Of a stretch of 28,106 nucleotides of DNA, positions 8,651 through 18,400 are shown in pieces. A model generated the notes under the pieces. That model was not told where the DNA came from and searched no databases. It was given only the letters and a program-made list of their open reading frames with translations. The DNA is from Gamsiella multidivaricata. Taxonomy: Eukaryota > Mortierellomycota > Mortierellomycetes > Mortierellales > Mortierellaceae. The stretch is taken from the NCBI RefSeq assembly GCF_025024155.1, contig NW_026251871.1:1-28106 (forward strand), in the 5' to 3' direction. Both the position numbers and the translations under genes were made by a program. How positions within the stretch are numbered: the first letter of the stretch is position 1; each line of letters starts with the position of its first letter.

Positions 8651-11541
8651 GATGCATGCCTCAAGTCGTTTACATTGAGTATGCTAACTGAATGTTGTCG
8701 TTCGTCTTTAGAAAATCAATGCGAACAACAGCTGGAACTTTGCGCTCATCGACTATTTCCATGAGATGTCGCTTTTGCGAGAGGGTGACTCTATTAACTT
8801 TCAAAAGGGTACATTTTGATTCAGTGTCTTTCATGCAGAGATGAGTCTTCAAGGGATTAAGGATACACACAAAGATATCTAACCACAAGCTCCAATACAC
8901 GATTGCTGGACAAATGTATATAGCATCATGCACATTGGACGGGTGCGTCAAGATTTACACCTCTCGCGTAGATTCTGTGGCCACAGAAACAACAAAGCTG
9001 CTCGGCGGTCTTGCTACGAGTTCAAGTATGTATATCCTTGCAACAATGTAGCATTCTTTCAGATCAGCTTTGGATTGCATGAATTCCGGTGCTGACCGGC
9101 ACATTGTATCACAGAGGCGCCCGAGGGAGGCAGCGCTGGAGATCAAGACGACGATGACGAGGAAAACGACAAGCCGATCAAGAAGAAGGCGAGTTGCGGA
9201 GGGGTCATAAATGCGGAAAAACGTAATATACGATGCGGTCAAAATGATTCCGTATCTAACCAAAGTTCTTGTCAATTTTTAGCATTCATCCCGCAGTGGC
9301 AACACTCTTGCAAAAGACTTTAGTGCACTCTCGCTTGAAAAATTCAATCTCGAATTTTCAGTCGACCCTCTTTTCAAAAAGACCTCTGCTGACTTTGATG
9401 AGGGCGGTGCACGAGGACTTTTATTGAACCATCTCAATGTCGACGCAGAGGGAAAAATTATTTTCGACGCCAGCGATGCTCGCGACGAAGGCGACGATGA
9501 CGATGACGAGGAAGAGGAAGAAGAAGAGGAGGAGCTCGCCACTGAGGAACCAGAGGCCGAGGAGGAAAAGCCCCAAAAATCCAAGAGAAAGAAGGAAGTC
9601 GAGGCAGCCATGATTGACATCCAGAAACTTCGATGTAAGTCGGGGGTATGCAGAAAATTGTCAGCTTACATCTTGTCTGGATCGTTGTATCTAACATTCA
9701 GCGAGGTTTTTTTTTTTTTTTTTTGTCGATGATTTATAGCCAAGTTTTTGTCCTCGTTGAATCAAATTTTTGACAAAGATATTTGCCCGTCGCTGAAGGA
9801 CTTTCAGTTGACTGGAACATCAGAAATGGACTTTTCGTTCTTGAAGCGCTTTCATGGTGACGAGGACGAGGACGATACACACAATGATAACGATGATCAC
9901 CACGAGACACTCAGTCAAGCAAACGATTTTGGTGACTACGATGACGACAACGATTTTGGACAACCAGACCTCTACGATGGGCAGGATAGTCAGGATAATG
10001 CCATGTTGGTCGAAGGAGTCAAGGAGGAGCAGGAGGATAAGCAAATTGCGGATGCATTCGGAGACTTAGATGAGCAGATCGCAATGCAGCGGGTTGCGCC
10101 CGGTGTCGACAACTTTGTGGTGGACTCTGAAGAAATTCTGGTCAAGGGACATCCGGACATGTACTCATACTTTGACTCGGCTCTCCTGCGCAATTGGGCA
10201 GGTCCTGAGCATTGGAAACTAAGACGCATTCCTAAGGGTGAGGCTACAGGACACTCAAGAACTCGTTATGGTGAATGGTGCATTAAAGTTGTATTCATTG
10301 CTAATACCTCCCGTTGTTTCAATTTTATTCAGAGAAAACTGTGCCTGCTGTCGCTGTCACTGCCGATGCAGCTACGCCTGCAGAGGAGGAAGCTACTGGA
10401 GGTCCTAAGAAGCGGTCAGGAAAGGTCCCCTTAGTTATTAATTTCCTAGATGTTGCCGAAATCGATGAGGATGAGCTCTTTGCGCCCGCTGAAAAATCAT
10501 CATTGTTGTTCACAGCCGCAAACGAGGCAGAGAACAGGAAATCGAAACACCTTCTTCCAGATGATGTCCACTTTTCATCCAAGCAGCTCCTGCGCATGTT
10601 CATGAAACCGTCCTTCATCGTAAGTGGGGGCTTGCGTATCGAGCTATGATACTACCTGCCGCTTTCGTATGGGATTATGAGGCTAATGTGTATGTGCGCT
10701 CAATAGATCAAATCCAAGAACAGACGGCATCAACCCGGATATCTCCAGCAGGGAACAGAGGACGCACCATGTAAGTCAGTGTCCCAAAATGTGTGATGAA
10801 AATCTTTGAGCATCCTACTCATCACAGGATACATTCATATGCTTGCTTTCTCTAGTCAACCTTACGTTTCCTGATGAAGGATTCTGGGCATCACATACGA
10901 ACAACGTGGATGAGGGAGATGTTGTAGCCTTGACTGACCAACTGGACCAGACACAGATCTATAACGACTACATTGAAGATGATGAGGATGACTACGGCGA
11001 TCAAGAGCAGGGCTTCTTTGCTAATGTAGGAGGTGACAATATCGGTATTGGGTCGCTTAGTGGCCTTGGTCTCGGTCTTGATGGCGACGGAAATGATTAT
11101 GCAAGCCAGCTAGTCTCGCAACCAAAGCGTGTAAAGGCCACGTTTATCAGCTTCTCCAAGACGGCCAAGAAGGTGGACGTTAAGAAGCTGAAGGATAACA
11201 TCTGGAAGGAGATGACGCAGCAGTCGTTGAAGCGTCAAGCAGCAGGAGATGACCCGGATCGGTCAAGGAGCAAGAAGCGGGCTAACCTGGAGGATGGCGA
11301 GGACGGGGAGCAAGTCAATGTAGAGAGTGGGGCGGAGGAAGAGGAGGGGGAGGAGTATGTGAAGAAGGAACAAAAGTTCACAGAGATCATTGGCGGACTC
11401 AACAAGGTGTATCCTGAACAAAAGCTGAAGGATATCTCTGTGCCGTTCTGCTTCATTTGTCTGCTGCATCTTGCAAACGAGAAGAACTTGTCGATCGAGG
11501 GGACCGAGAGTCTCTCCGAGCTGGTGATCCGACAACCATGA
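7982..11541 (+). CDS. BRN1: condensin complex subunit 2 (kleisin, Barren/CAP-H/Brn1)
   Basis: This is the kleisin that bridges the Smc2-Smc4 heads in condensin and compacts mitotic chromosomes. Nine exons join in phase: 7982-8584, 8712-8808, 8924-9025, 9115-9188, 9283-9634, 9740-10237, 10333-10619, 10707-10770, 10856-11541 (920 residues). Conserved blocks: the N-terminal kleisin segment WLKLATDNKINANNSWNFA (about 195-213) and LDGCVKIYTSRVD; DPLFKKTSADFDEGG; the central YFDSALLRNWAGPEHWKLR; SFSKTAKKVDVKKLK; and the C-terminal winged helix ICLLHLANEKNLSIEGTESL. These match known CAP-H in order. RRRS-type basophilic phosphosites lie at the N terminus, and acidic runs interrupt the middle. The true start may be the ATG at 8108 or 8117 (better context; the first 42 residues are Lys-rich and unlike the family), giving about 878 residues. 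Intron 1 holds a 35-T tract. Intron 4 appears to be GC-AG. Confidence 0.95.
9189..9282 (+). other. GC-AG intron in the condensin gene
   Basis: The exon ends ...AAGAAGAAG and the intron begins GCGAGT. It ends CAATTTTTAG before CATTCATCC. The join gives PIKKKHSSRS in the right frame, matching the KKKH context of CAP-H, while reading through reaches a stop in the wrong frame. The only GT alternative that keeps phase is a weak GTCATA site 18 bp downstream, which would add ASCGGV-like residues. The GC donor has only one mismatch to the U1 consensus. Confidence 0.65.
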
Positions 11542-11922
11542 GATTAAGGCCGTAGAGATAGATGTCAATGCTAAAAATCTTAAAATGCACCTTTGTTTTT
11601 TTTACAAATAAGGGGCCATGGATTCTACTAAGTTCTGCTTTTTGGCGCTGGTTGATTACAAGACGGATCATTTCACATCACTGATTGACCACAATGTACA
11701 AAAAGAGGCACGGGAGTGCCCCCTCCCGCCTCCATATTTCCTTCCTTTGCTTCCTCCGCCTCCATATTTCCTTGCTTCCTTTGCCTCCCCTTTGCTGCTT
11801 TCACTCTTCCTTTCCATTGAGCCCTTTGCAGCTGTCACTTCTTGCCTTTGCTTTCTTCTACAACATCACACCAACCAATGTTCATACGACGCTTACTTGC
11901 CACACATATTCCCGTTGATACC
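11542..11922 (+). promoter_or_regulatory. intergenic region and pyrimidine-rich leader of the first F-box gene
   Basis: The 381 bp between the BRN1 stop and the next ATG include an AAATAAG near 11604 that may serve BRN1 polyadenylation. From about 11720 the plus strand becomes strongly C/T-rich. It contains a tandem duplication of a 30-bp unit (11727-11756 and 11757-11786, both starting CCGCCTCCATATTTCCTT). Long pyrimidine tracts of this sort lie directly before the starts of other genes in the window too and are probably core promoter or 5' UTR. Confidence 0.5.
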
Positions 11923-13203
11923 ATGGGTAACGCTCAATCAGCCGAACCCCAAGACAGTCCGCTTGTCACCAGAAGCAGAGCAGAGCGCAGGGCTGAAGAA
12001 CCAATGCATGTCCGTCTCTCGCGACTCGCTCTTACTGATGATGATGACGACGATGATGATGATGAGGAAGACGAGGAAGAGGAGGAAGAGGAGGAAGAGA
12101 AGGAGGAGGGCGGAAGATTGTTAACCGCAGAACAGCTCCGTCTCTGCATCTCTCGACTTCGGCTTGCGAATGAAGAGGGTCCGGCAACAGACGAGGAGGA
12201 GGTCGAGTCCTTCAGCGGCGAGTCATTTGAAGAGGTCGGATTTGAGTCTGTGGACGACTCATGGGATTGGAGTGCAGAGCCATCCACGCCAGGGTCGATG
12301 GACTCGTTGCTGTCAGGAACACCGCCTTCGCCCACCTGGGTGATGTGTGCCTCGAATCAGAATCGGAATCCTCACAGCAACCAAGCACGCCCTTGTCAGC
12401 AGGAACTAAAAATCCCTGTGCAAGTTTGGGCCCACATCTGCTCGTATCTGTACCCATCACAGCTGGCGCAGCTCTCTCTGGTCAACAGAACAGCGTATGA
12501 GATAGTGGCGGGGCTGGAGACGTGGTCCAAGTGGTACAGGCGCTTGAGCGGGAAGGCCGAGAAGCTAGCAAGGCAGACGGAGCCCATGGAGCTTCTTCCA
12601 GGACTTCCAGAGTCACGCAGTTACATGCTGTACATGTGTGCGATCAGCTTTCAGGTCTGTGAGGGATGTTTCCGACGATGCGACGGGAGACGTATTCGAG
12701 GAAGACTTGCTCTCATGCCCCTGCCGGTGGTGCTATCCAATGGCGATGGCGAAGGTGGGAGTGGGAACGAAAGAGAAAGGGGCGAAGGTGGCGAGCTTTG
12801 GACCGTTCGGCTGTGTAAGCACTGTCGGGTGATGCACTATGAGAAGCACCCAGAGGCGATTCCACAAGAGCTCACCACAAAGTTTCTGACGAGACGAGAG
12901 ATCAAAGCGCAGTATCATTTGGGCAAGAGCGAGATTAAGGCTATCAAGGTCCGAAGCCATGGCGAGCGAAGCATGTGCATGCCTGTGACCTACTCGGAGG
13001 CGGAGGCGCTGAAGACGGCGAGGGTCGTGTTTGGAGGCGATGTAGGCAGACAGGCTGTGCCGAGATCGCTCTGCAGGCCGATGGCGAAGGTGCACCACAG
13101 GGTGTACATGTATAACCTGCGACGACGCACTCTGGAGGCCGGAGGTGAATGGTTTAGGTGTCAGGACTACAAGGCGCGCAAGGCAGCAGGGCTGTTGGAC
13201 TAA
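11923..13203 (+). CDS. F-box-like protein with N-myristoylation motif and Cys pairs (paralogue A)
   Basis: Single exon, 426 residues from the ATG in ACCATGG at 11923. The frame stays open upstream but has no better start. The N terminus MGNAQS fits the N-myristoyltransferase consensus (Gly2, Ser6). An acidic run of Asp then Glu covers about 39-62. Residues 162-207 (IPVQVWAHICSYLYPSQLAQ, then LVNRTAYEI and WSKWYRRL) have F-box character, so an SCF ubiquitin-ligase adaptor role bound through Skp1 is plausible. The C-terminal half is a conserved module shared with the neighbour at 13619-14473. It has CEGCFRRC (Cys246, 249, 253) and LCKHCRVMH (Cys298, 301), possibly one metal site, then HPEAIP, ALKTARVVFGGDVG and RRTLEAGGEW. 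A Gly/Glu-rich insert at about 272-291 separates the two Cys pairs. The substrate is unknown. An AATAAA at 13351 is a likely poly(A) signal. Confidence 0.85.
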   Translation: MGNAQSAEPQDSPLVTRSRAERRAEEPMHVRLSRLALTDDDDDDDDDEEDEEEEEEEEEKEEGGRLLTAEQLRLCISRLRLANEEGPATDEEEVESFSGESFEEVGFESVDDSWDWSAEPSTPGSMDSLLSGTPPSPTWVMCASNQNRNPHSNQARPCQQELKIPVQVWAHICSYLYPSQLAQLSLVNRTAYEIVAGLETWSKWYRRLSGKAEKLARQTEPMELLPGLPESRSYMLYMCAISFQVCEGCFRRCDGRRIRGRLALMPLPVVLSNGDGEGGSGNERERGEGGELWTVRLCKHCRVMHYEKHPEAIPQELTTKFLTRREIKAQYHLGKSEIKAIKVRSHGERSMCMPVTYSEAEALKTARVVFGGDVGRQAVPRSLCRPMAKVHHRVYMYNLRRRTLEAGGEWFRCQDYKARKAAGLLD

Positions 13204-13618
13204 GACCGAGTTTTGTTGGCTGAAATGGATTTCCCCGGTGGTGGGGACGCGGTGAGAGAGAGAGCAATTTAAACAGCCGACAGGGTTTATTTTTGTTTGC
13301 TGTGCGACCCATCTGTTTCCTTTGGCTTTTGTCCAGTGGGCAGATAGATAAATAAATGGCTGCTTATCATCCTTCGCTCTGGAGACAATTTGGTTGATAG
13401 TGGCGAAGTTTCGGCATAGGCGGCGGGGAGGGGGTTCGAGACGACAACAGACTGACACCGACACTCACAAAAACCAGCCAGAGGCCGTTGCGAAATGCAC
13501 AATCTACCAAAGAAAAAGTCGTTTTTATTCATGCGTCCCCCCCCCATACTCCCTCCCCCCTTTTTTTTCATTGCGGAGGAGAGATGTGTAACAAAAATAT
13601 CATTCTCCCCCCCCCATT
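13204..13618. other. intergenic DNA between convergent F-box paralogues
   Basis: Both genes end here. AATAAA at 13351-13356 (plus) and its reverse complement TTTATT at 13524-13529 (AATAAA on minus) are candidate poly(A) signals, so the 3' UTRs may nearly meet. C-tracts of nine or more bases occur at about 13536-13546 and 13609-13617. No coding sequence is supported. Confidence 0.5.
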
Positions 13619-14473
13619 TCACTCAGCAATGTGTTGCCATGTCCCACCAGCTTCCATTATCTTTCGTCGCTTGTGGTACCCATATGTCCTGTTCTCTGAC
13701 CGCCCCAGCAGCTCCGGAAACGGCTTTTCAACCGTAGCGATCCCGATATCCCCACCATAGATCGTCCTTGCGGTCATCAACGCATCCTCAGCACAGAACT
13801 TGTATCCGCCAGGACCGCATCCAAATCTCTTGACCTGAATAATTTCCTCGTCGCTCAAATACAACCGCTCCCGGACCATCGTCAAACACAGTCGTTTGCC
13901 CTTGAAGGAATTTGGGATCGGCTCTGGATGTTGTTCGAAATGACTTTTCCGGCAGTTGAAACACAGACGGATGGATGCGTTCGCCCAGGGAAGCCAGACA
14001 GGCAAGGGTATGAAGAACGAGCCGCCGCGCAACCATCTCTCCAGGGTATAGAAATAATTCTGGGCGTCCTTACAGTGATGGAAGCATTGTTCACAGATTA
14101 GAAGACTGCTGGCGCAGATGAAGAGGGTATAGCATGTCGAGGGCGGAACATTAGGGAGCAGCAGCAGCGGTTCTTGAGGAAAGGTTTTGGTGTGGATGGT
14201 TGTCCAGAGGCCGAGGTTGTTGATGAGGTGGTACAGTCTGCGGTTGACACGCGCGACCCTTGTGAGCTGGGAGGGATAGAGGAATGAGAGGATTAAGTTC
14301 CAGAGCTCTGGCGGGAGCCGGTTGGTGAGGTCGGAGCCATCGAGGGGCGGGGGCGGTGCAGCTGTAGAGGGAGAGGAGGCCGAGACAGAGTGGGATCGAA
14401 GGGCGGACCGTTGATGAGCAGGGCCCTTGTTGAAGGTGTGGTGGGGGATCGATCCTGAGAAACAGGCGCCCAT
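13619..14473 (-). CDS. F-box-like protein with N-myristoylation/palmitoylation motif (paralogue B)
   Basis: Single exon, 284 residues. The first in-frame ATG is 14473-14471; the frame remains open upstream only through untranslated repeats (codon 14635 is TTG). The N terminus MGACFSGS fits dual acylation: Gly2 for myristate, Ser6, and Cys4 next to it for palmitate. F-box-like residues are at about 51-97 (LPPELWNLILSFLYPSQLTR, then RVNRRLYHL). The C-terminal module matches paralogue A block by block: CEQCFHHC (Cys127, 130, 134), FIPLPVWLP, LCFNCRKSHFEQHPEPIP (Cys171, 174), ALMTARTIYGGDIG and KRRKIMEAGGTW. It lacks A's acidic region and Gly-rich insert and is 142 residues shorter. The paralogues are arranged tail to tail. 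Function is unknown; a membrane-tethered SCF adaptor is an inference. The F-box call is by pattern and could be wrong, but the gene itself is secure. Confidence 0.82.
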   Translation of the reverse strand: MGACFSGSIPHHTFNKGPAHQRSALRSHSVSASSPSTAAPPPPLDGSDLTNRLPPELWNLILSFLYPSQLTRVARVNRRLYHLINNLGLWTTIHTKTFPQEPLLLLPNVPPSTCYTLFICASSLLICEQCFHHCKDAQNYFYTLERWLRGGSFFIPLPVWLPWANASIRLCFNCRKSHFEQHPEPIPNSFKGKRLCLTMVRERLYLSDEEIIQVKRFGCGPGGYKFCAEDALMTARTIYGGDIGIATVEKPFPELLGRSENRTYGYHKRRKIMEAGGTWQHIAE

Positions 14474-15402
14474 CGGGACTTGAGAGTCGAGTGGTAGCCG
14501 GGGAGGGTTCGAGGAGGGGCAGGAGGGCTTGTCAGCAGGGGCGGAGGGGTGGGTGTGGGTGTGGGTGTGGGTGGTAATTAGACAGATAGACAGATAGATA
14601 GATAGACAGAGTACAGACGGGGCGAGGCGGGGCAAGGCGAGGAAGAAGAAGAAAGGGCGGAGGGGTGCAAATCAAGACATGAACGTGTGGGCAGAGGGAG
14701 AGAGGGTCAGGGTACGCAGGGCCAGGGCCAGGGTGAAAGGGGCGCATTCGTCCTCCCAGCACACGTGTGGCTCCTGCGGCCGTTGCCACCAAAAAACGCC
14801 TGTTCTTCTGGTGCTTCTTGTTCTTCCTTGGAGCGTGTCCTCGCCCCTCGTCTTTGGACTAAAAACACCCGGCCAGACCAAGATGCCAAAAGTGACACCA
14901 GGCAGAGGGGCGCAGACGGGGTCTGGATGGGACCCTGGATGGGGCTTTGGAATGGGGCGTGTGGTGATGAGGACATCCTCCCCTCATTCAAAGTCCAAAA
15001 AGGACGCGGCGAGCACAAGGTGGTCAGAGGACAGCCGTGGGCTCTCGTGCTACAACGACAATTGGTGGCAAAAAAAGATACGCGTCCGATTCGCAGACGA
15101 CGGTTTCATATATGTCTTTGGCGTACTGACGCAGAAACATTTTTTTCTTTCTTTTTTTTTTTCGGTATCGGGGCGATAGCGTTCATCCTTCTCCCCAGCT
15201 CGCCTTTTGCTATTTTCACTACCCGTATCTCCTCCTCTTTATTGGTTTCCATCCACGCTTCTGCCGCGTCCTTCGCTCACATTCTTGTATACATCTTACT
15301 GCCCACATTCCCTCCACCTAATATACTGTACAGAGAGAGCTTGAGCATTGCACGCCGATCAAGAAACCATCAAGCACACCACTCGCATAATAGTAATTTA
15401 TC
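14474..15402. promoter_or_regulatory. shared upstream region of paralogue B and the giant gene, with microsatellites
   Basis: This 929-bp region separates two divergent start codons and should carry both promoters. Next to paralogue B are a (GTGGGT)n tract (14547-14574) and a GACA/GATA tract (14581-14610), probably in its 5' UTR or core promoter. Next to the giant gene is a C/T-rich stretch (about 15183-15320) with a poly-T at about 15150-15164. Open frames across the middle have no coding character and are not annotated. Confidence 0.5.
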
Positions 15403-18400
15403 ATGAGCCACGGAGGCGAAACGGGTTCCATGAAGCCCACTGCGGACCAGCACTCACTCGCGCTCGCTGGAGCAGGGTTTGATGGGTTGCATCCCAAAGA
15501 CATTCCATTGCGTAGGTTATTTGTCTTGGGTAATGGACAAGGAAGGTTCATGAAACGCAGCATCCCCCTCATATTAACCCCGCCCTTCCATCAATTTTCT
15601 CTGCAGCTTCCGATGCTGGTACGCAGAATAAGGACAATGGCCCCCAGTCCTTGAGTACACAAGGAAACACCAAGCAACAGTATGTGCTTGTTTTATATGG
15701 ATCTATGCTGAAGGATATGCGACAAATCCAATTGAACTAACCGTTTGCCCGTATGTGTGTCGCTTTACTTATTGCTCAGGCGCAGCAGTGGTCCCTCTGG
15801 ACCCAGTCCTACCATGGATAGCGATCGTTACATTGGAGAGATGAGGTATGTTAAAAGTATTGAAGGTAAACAACGTGGCCTTCTTAATATCGCCGTCATC
15901 TAAAACATGACCATGCCCTTCTTTTTTTTTTTTTTTAAACTAGACCCTCAAACCTTTACAATGGTCTGAGCGCTTCATTTTTCAGAAGCCATAGAAGTGG
16001 TCGTCACCGTAAGTCTCACGATGCGCGCAACCAAACTGAGCGCGGCGATCATTTCACGGCCCACGGAGATCAAACTCATGCTTTGGATTCCAAGTTTCCA
16101 CTTTCCTCTGACGCTGAAGCCGCCACAATCCCTGCTGTTCAGACGACCGGAAAGACTCCATTGGTTCCAGAGGGGGATGTAAATCAAAGCACCAGCAATC
16201 CAGTTGAGCAGCCTACCATTCCTGCCGCTGCTGTATCGCCTTCATCCCCCAAGAAGAAGAAAGCTGCCGAATCAGAAGCTGCCGCGACGTCCTCAGCTAC
16301 CACCACTCCGCCATCCGGCGGGCTTGGCCAACAGGTCCATTCTGCCCACACCGCGACTCACTACAATGCCGCGACGTCCAATCAAACTAAGGATTCTTCC
16401 GGTATCGGAGCCAAGCATCAAGAGAAGGAAGATGTCGGTCGCGAGCAGTCTAGCGAACCTGTCGAGCATTATGAGAATCCAACCAACAAGACTAGCAATA
16501 ATACAGGCATCCAGAAAGGCATTAACGGTACACCCGCCGCCCCGGTCGACGTTGCTGGAGACGATACTGTTGGAATCGGTGCGGCTGCCCAGGCTCCTCG
16601 AGGCGCTATAGAACACGAAACCGCGTCTGAACCAGGTCAGCAGCAAGCTGATGCTACCGCGGCGTATCATAATCTCTCTGCCGTGCAAAATCAAGACCAT
16701 GCTCCCCAAGACACCCAGCTTCCCTCGCCAGGGGCTTCCAACGCCGGTCCTTCATTTCTGTCGTCGTTGTCGTCCACGTCACACCGCGCTCCGACCGGCC
16801 CCACGCATGACCCGCTAGTTCAAGATAGCGCTATAGTCCCTTCAAGCAGGGACGCCCCTGAGCACAGCACTGGACTGTCCCGAATGTATTCTGCTCCCTC
16901 GGCGTCGAATCACCATACATCGACTACCGGGTACCATGGACACACGGCCACCGAGGCCATCCATGAACCCTTCCGCGGTTTTCCTCCTCAGCACACAGAG
17001 CCCCGCAGTGGTGCCAATCAAGGACACCATGGTCTTATGCAAACCGCGACTATCCATCAACCGTATTATGGGTCAGGTAGCACTTCATCAGCCAGTGTTT
17101 CCTCAAGCCCTGGCGCCTTGACGCGCTCGGCGACCGCTCCTACGAAGAGAAAGACGTGGTGTGGCTTCGAAATCCGGGCTAAGGAGAAGGCACCCAACAG
17201 CCCCACGCCGTTGGGGTTTGGGTTCGGATACAAAGAGCACAAGAAGGCCGTGAGAGCTGCCCAGACACCCATTGCGTCTCCAGCTCTGTCAGCTGCAGGT
17301 GTTCCAGCCTCTCCTGTTATCGCCAGTGTGCAGGCCCAGCACACAGGGTCGAGCAGTGCACATCCGTTCCACTCGTTTTCTCCTAGCCAAGACCGTCCAA
17401 TTCATGTGCAGGAGACCTATCATGCACCAAACAAGCCCAGTGGTCATTACTTGAGTCACTCTAGATCCTCTAGGGGGCCTTCCATGCACCAGGCGGCCAG
17501 TCCCACTATTGCCCGGGCGCAAACTCAGCCTAGACGATCGAGCGGTGCACATTCGCCCCGCTCGTTTTCTCCTAGCCAAGATCGCCCAGTTCATGTACAG
17601 GAGACCTATCATGAGACGAGCAAGCCCAGAGGCCATTATCTGACGTACTCTAGGACCAACAAGAGGCCCTCTTTACCAAAAATCCTGCCTGACTACCTAC
17701 CTTCCAACATGCGCCGGCCCCATCTGCCACCGCCTCCACCTGCGCCACCAGCAGCTAGGACTCAAGCCTCCACACCTTCGCAAGCCACTACAGCAGCTCC
17801 TATGGCCGCCCAAGGAAAGCCGAGCTACGGCGCTGCGCGCCCTATATCTACCGAGGTTCCGGATGAGTCTCCTGTCGCCGCCGCCGCTGCTGCTGTCTCT
17901 CATCAGCGCCATGATGACTACAAGAGTAGCATTGCTTCGCCAGAATCCACGCCTGCATCCACAGATACATCGCCTGTCGCCGCTGCCGCTGCCGCTGTCT
18001 CCCATCAGCGCCATGACGGCTACAAGGATAGGGGAGAGGCCATTGCTTCTAGCAGCGCAGTAAACTCGAGGCATGTCTCGCAAGAGCATCACTCGACAGC
18101 CGCTATGCTCAAGAGACCGAAGGCTGTTCTTTCTTTGTACCCTGAGGAGGAAGATTCCTATCCACGCGGCGAAAGAAGTCAGCGTGATAACCCGACTCGT
18201 CCGTACCATGTTATTGGCGCTGTGGAAGAGGTCCAGCTGAACGAGAAGGATATGCACGTCCATCACGATGCACACCCCAGTATGACGACTAGGGTTGCGG
18301 GAGCGCTGAGTAGCATGCTGCCTACGATGGGCAGCAAGCATGAGGACAGGAACAAGGATGTAGAGACCATTACTGAGTCCTCAGCGGGCCCTACTACTGA

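Noticed and set aside
14687..15406. Long plus-strand ORF of 239 codons
   Set aside because: It covers the divergent promoter region, has Gly/Arg and poly-Phe runs from simple sequence, and overlaps the start of the giant gene in another frame.
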